17,694 nt of DNA from an uncultured Trueperaceae bacterium (GTDB taxonomy: Bacteria; Deinococcota; Deinococci; Deinococcales; Trueperaceae). The stretch is from contig CALCHY010000305.1 in NCBI GenBank assembly GCA_937907415.1, positions 1 to 17,694 on the forward strand, written 5' to 3'. The notes beneath the pieces are model-generated. The model was not told the DNA's origin. It saw only the letters and a list, made by a program, of their open reading frames with translations, and did not search any database. Position numbers and translations under genes: made by a program. Of this stretch, positions 15,869 through 17,694 are shown one piece after another. Position 1 is the first letter of the stretch. Every line of letters starts with the position of its first letter.

Positions 15869-17439
15869 CGCTCTAGCGCCTCCACGAACCAGCCGGGCAA
15901 ACGCCGCTGTTGGCGCTTGAGGAAGTTAGGGAAGTCGGCGTCAAGCAAGTAGGTGACGGCATTGTCGGTCTCGCTGCGCACGCTGCGCCCGTAAGCCTGC
16001 ACGACGCTTAGGGTCGTGCGCCAGTCGTACCAGTCGCGGTCGCGTTCCATGCGCGCCGCGACCTGCTTGTCGCCCAAGTAGGGGTACGGGACTTTGCAGA
16101 TGACCTGCCAGCGCGCCAGGTCCTCGGCGAGGTCGATGCCCTCGGTCATGCTAGGCGTCAGCAGGATGGTCGGGTCCGGTGAGCTGAGGTGGCGGGCGAG
16201 GGCGGCGTCGCGGCCAGCCGCGTCTAGGTGCGTGACGACGCGCCAGCGCACCTCCGAACTCGCGTGCTTGGCGATGAACGCCGCGATCTTGTAAGAGTGG
16301 GCGTGCACGACGCCCTTCTCGTCCTCATGCCGCAGGGCTAGGTCGTTGACGGCCTGCGCTAGGAGCGGCAGGTCGCGGTCGAGGTAGTGGCGGGTGAGGC
16401 GCGCTGCCGGCCGCACGACTATAGGACGGTTCTCTGGCGGGAACGACGATGGCACGCTGATGAACTCCGCCTCTGCCTGGTCCACTCCCAAGCTGCGGAG
16501 GAACGTGCGTGCATCGAGGATGGTCGCCGAGAGCATGAGTACCCTGTCCGCGTAACTGAAGAGGTAGCTCTCCGCCAGTGCCGCCACTGCGACGGGCTTG
16601 AAGGTAAGGCTCGCCCCTTCAGGGCCGTGCCGCCGCTCTACCACCCAGTCGACCTCACCAGCGTTGTGACTATCGAGCAGGAGCATGATGCGCTCGCTAT
16701 GCCCATCAAGCCACTGCTTGACGCGCAGTTGCTGCAAGGCCGCGTCTTCGTTGCTGACGTCCTTGAGGCCGCGCTCCACCTCGGTGGCACGCTGGCGCAG
16801 CTCAGGTAGCAGTAGTTCGGCGAACTCGAATGCCAGTTCGTCGCCGAGGTCGGGTGGCAGGGCCCGCTGCAGGCCGGCGCGCAGCAGCGCCCCCTCGCCG
16901 ATGACGACCTGCACGAAGTTCATGAGCGCGCCCTCAGCGTTATGCGCCTCGTCGAGTACGAGCAGCTCGCGCCTGGCGAAAGCGCCAGAGTAGTTGAGTT
17001 CTGCGAGGAAGTAAGCGTAGTTGAGGGTGGTGACGTCAGCCGCCATGGCCACGTCTTTGGCCGTGAAGTACGGGCACTCCTCGCAAGCAGGGAAACGCTG
17101 CCCAACGATGCACGGCGCAGCTGCTGCGTGCGTTGGCGCCACCAAGCAGTCGTAGTTCGAGCGGCCCTTGAGGAGGGCGAGGTCGGGGAAATCGCGCACG
17201 TACTGGTCCTGCAGGATCTTCTGGTTGGTGATGACGAACGCGGACTTGGACTCACGCGCCAGGGTCACGGCGATGGCGCTCTTCCCCGCCCCGGTTGGCG
17301 CCTCGATGACCACGAAGCGCTTACCTTGCGCGAACGCGTCACGCGCTCGCTCTAGGGCCTCCGCCTGGCCAGGCCGATAGCTTGGGAACGGGAAGCTAGC
17401 TGAGGGCGCCAGGGAAGGGTCGACGTTCTGGCGCGGCAT
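15862..17439 (-). CDS. DinG/XPD-family DNA helicase with iron-sulfur cluster
   Basis: This 525-residue superfamily 2 helicase has Walker A EAPTGAGKS (46-54), four cysteines C98, C110, C119 and C122 placed between motif I and the DEAH box, DEAH at 163-166, motif III SAT (304-306) and motif VI QAYGRSVR (481-488). The four-cysteine insert binds the 4Fe-4S cluster that XPD and DinG need to unwind DNA 5' to 3'. Roles in the family include resolving D-loops, R-loops, G-quadruplexes or damaged forks. It is shorter than E. coli DinG (716) and has no exonuclease domain. The ATG has no ribosome binding site but has an extended -10 ending 5 nt upstream, so the message is probably leaderless. Lack of a close match to a named subgroup keeps me from a symbol. 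Confidence 0.92.
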   Translation of the reverse strand: MPRQNVDPSLAPSASFPFPSYRPGQAEALERARDAFAQGKRFVVIEAPTGAGKSAIAVTLARESKSAFVITNQKILQDQYVRDFPDLALLKGRSNYDCLVAPTHAAAAPCIVGQRFPACEECPYFTAKDVAMAADVTTLNYAYFLAELNYSGAFARRELLVLDEAHNAEGALMNFVQVVIGEGALLRAGLQRALPPDLGDELAFEFAELLLPELRQRATEVERGLKDVSNEDAALQQLRVKQWLDGHSERIMLLLDSHNAGEVDWVVERRHGPEGASLTFKPVAVAALAESYLFSYADRVLMLSATILDARTFLRSLGVDQAEAEFISVPSSFPPENRPIVVRPAARLTRHYLDRDLPLLAQAVNDLALRHEDEKGVVHAHSYKIAAFIAKHASSEVRWRVVTHLDAAGRDAALARHLSSPDPTILLTPSMTEGIDLAEDLARWQVICKVPYPYLGDKQVAARMERDRDWYDWRTTLSVVQAYGRSVRSETDNAVTYLLDADFPNFLKRQQRRLPGWFVEALERY

Positions 17440-17444
17440 GAGTC

Positions 17445-17453
17445 AAGCTATCA
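17445..17453 (-). promoter_or_regulatory. Extended -10 element of the helicase gene, leaderless
   Basis: TGATAGCTT on the minus strand fits TGnTAnnnT and ends 5 nt before the ATG. This puts the expected transcription start on the A of the ATG. The perfect palindrome at 17463-17480 occupies the -35 region. Confidence 0.5.
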
Positions 17454-17462
17454 CGGCCCGCG

Positions 17463-17480
17463 CCCACGTCTTGACGTGGG
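17463..17480. promoter_or_regulatory. Perfect 18-bp palindrome upstream of the helicase gene, possible operator
   Basis: CCCACGTCTTGACGTGGG is an inverted repeat with 8-bp arms and a 2-bp centre. Its middle lies about 30 bp before the predicted transcription start of the helicase gene, over the -35 position. The 2-nt centre is too tight for a normal RNA hairpin, so a site for a dimeric regulator is the better reading. It does not resemble the Deinococcus RDRM or a LexA box. Confidence 0.45.
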
Positions 17481-17509
17481 GTAGGCAAAGGCCCAACTGC
17501 CAAGCGGCA

Positions 17510-17541
17510 AGCGAAACGGCCAGCCCGAAGGCCGGCCGCTT
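17510..17541 (-). terminator. Intrinsic terminator of tRNA-Leu
   Basis: On the minus strand the arms CGGCCGGCC and GGCTGGCCG pair over 9 bp (one G-U) around a UUCG tetraloop. AAG/TTT pairs extend the stem. It is followed by TTTCGCTT, a short T-rich run. It starts 10 nt after the tRNA 3' CCA, as expected for a tRNA terminator. Confidence 0.75.
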
Positions 17542-17551
17542 ACGAACTCTC

Positions 17552-17638
17552 TGGTGCCGAGGAGGGGACTTGAACCCCTACAGCCTTGCGGCCACCAGCC
17601 CCTCAAGCTGGCGCGTCTACCGATTCCGCCACCTCGGC
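17552..17638 (-). tRNA. trnL: tRNA-Leu, anticodon GAG
   Basis: This is an 87-nt class II tRNA with CCA encoded. The acceptor stem GCCGAGG pairs with CCUCGGC, the discriminator is A, and the D-loop contains AAUCGGUAGAC. The anticodon stem CCAGC/GCUGG closes the loop UUGAGGG, giving anticodon GAG (17602-17604), which reads CUC and CUU. The variable arm is long, with a GCC/GGC stem around GCAA. The T-arm is AGGGG-UUCAAGU-CCCCU. The variable arm and the D-loop GG pair agree with leucine identity. It precedes the helicase gene on the same strand, with a terminator between them. Confidence 0.96.
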
Positions 17639-17647
17639 TTGGGCGAA

Positions 17648-17669
17648 GTGAACGCAGAAAGCCGTTCAC
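17648..17669 (-). repeat. Inverted repeat in the tRNA-Leu 5' flank
   Basis: GTGAACG and CGTTCAC form perfect 7-bp arms around an 8-nt loop, ending 9 nt before the mature tRNA 5' end. If transcription starts near 17675, this hairpin is in the precursor leader removed by RNase P. An operator or the end of an upstream unit is also possible; there is no T-tract. Confidence 0.45.
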
Positions 17670-17681
17670 GAGGCGAAAAAG

Positions 17682-17687
17682 ATGATA
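17682..17687 (-). promoter_or_regulatory. Possible -10 element of tRNA-Leu
   Basis: TATCAT on the minus strand would start transcription about 37 nt before the mature tRNA. The matching -35 would lie beyond the window edge, so this cannot be confirmed. Confidence 0.3.
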
Positions 17688-17694
17688 TCGCTCC

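Noticed and set aside
17451..17669. 72-codon minus-strand frame
   Set aside because: It is the translation of tRNA-Leu, its terminator and its flanks, not a gene.

Overview
The window is GC-rich bacterial DNA with tightly packed genes and no mobile element, CRISPR array or rRNA. The ExbB/ExbD/TonB-type energiser points to a diderm envelope. A YmdB phosphodiesterase carrying the full metal-ligand set known from Deinococcus radiodurans DR1281, together with extended -10 elements that sit only 5-10 nt before start codons with no ribosome binding site, makes a Deinococcota (Deinococcus/Truepera-like) source my best guess. That is an inference; I recognise no species.

Layout, left to right. A metallophosphatase tail (+) enters from the left edge and meets a long block of minus-strand genes tail to tail. 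In order of transcription (right to left) the minus strand carries: tRNA-Leu(GAG) with its terminator; a DinG/XPD-type iron-sulfur helicase; ymdB and ppc, overlapping as ATGA; exbB, exbD and a TonB-like/DUF3048 fusion as one compact operon; a very large soluble-adenylyl-cyclase-like protein (two cyclase domains, an AAA ATPase and TPRs); a divergent subtilase lipoprotein; and a SulP anion transporter fused to STAS and cAMP-binding domains. The only other plus-strand gene is an Lrp/AsnC regulator, divergent from ymdB and overlapping the helicase gene tail to tail.

Two groups stand out. (1) exbB-exbD is followed by a protein with a TonB-type anchor (transmembrane Ser-x3-His), a 15-residue-period linker and a DUF3048 domain where the TonB C-terminal domain would be. 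This could be a proton-motive-force-driven machine acting on the envelope rather than on outer-membrane receptors. (2) A cyclase whose split active site resembles mammalian sAC lies two genes upstream of a SulP transporter whose cyclic-nucleotide pocket closely resembles that of CAP, with the bicarbonate-consuming PEP carboxylase also nearby. A cAMP-gated anion (possibly bicarbonate) uptake circuit is a testable reading. It remains a hypothesis, because the cyclase lacks a lysine that contacts bicarbonate in sAC.
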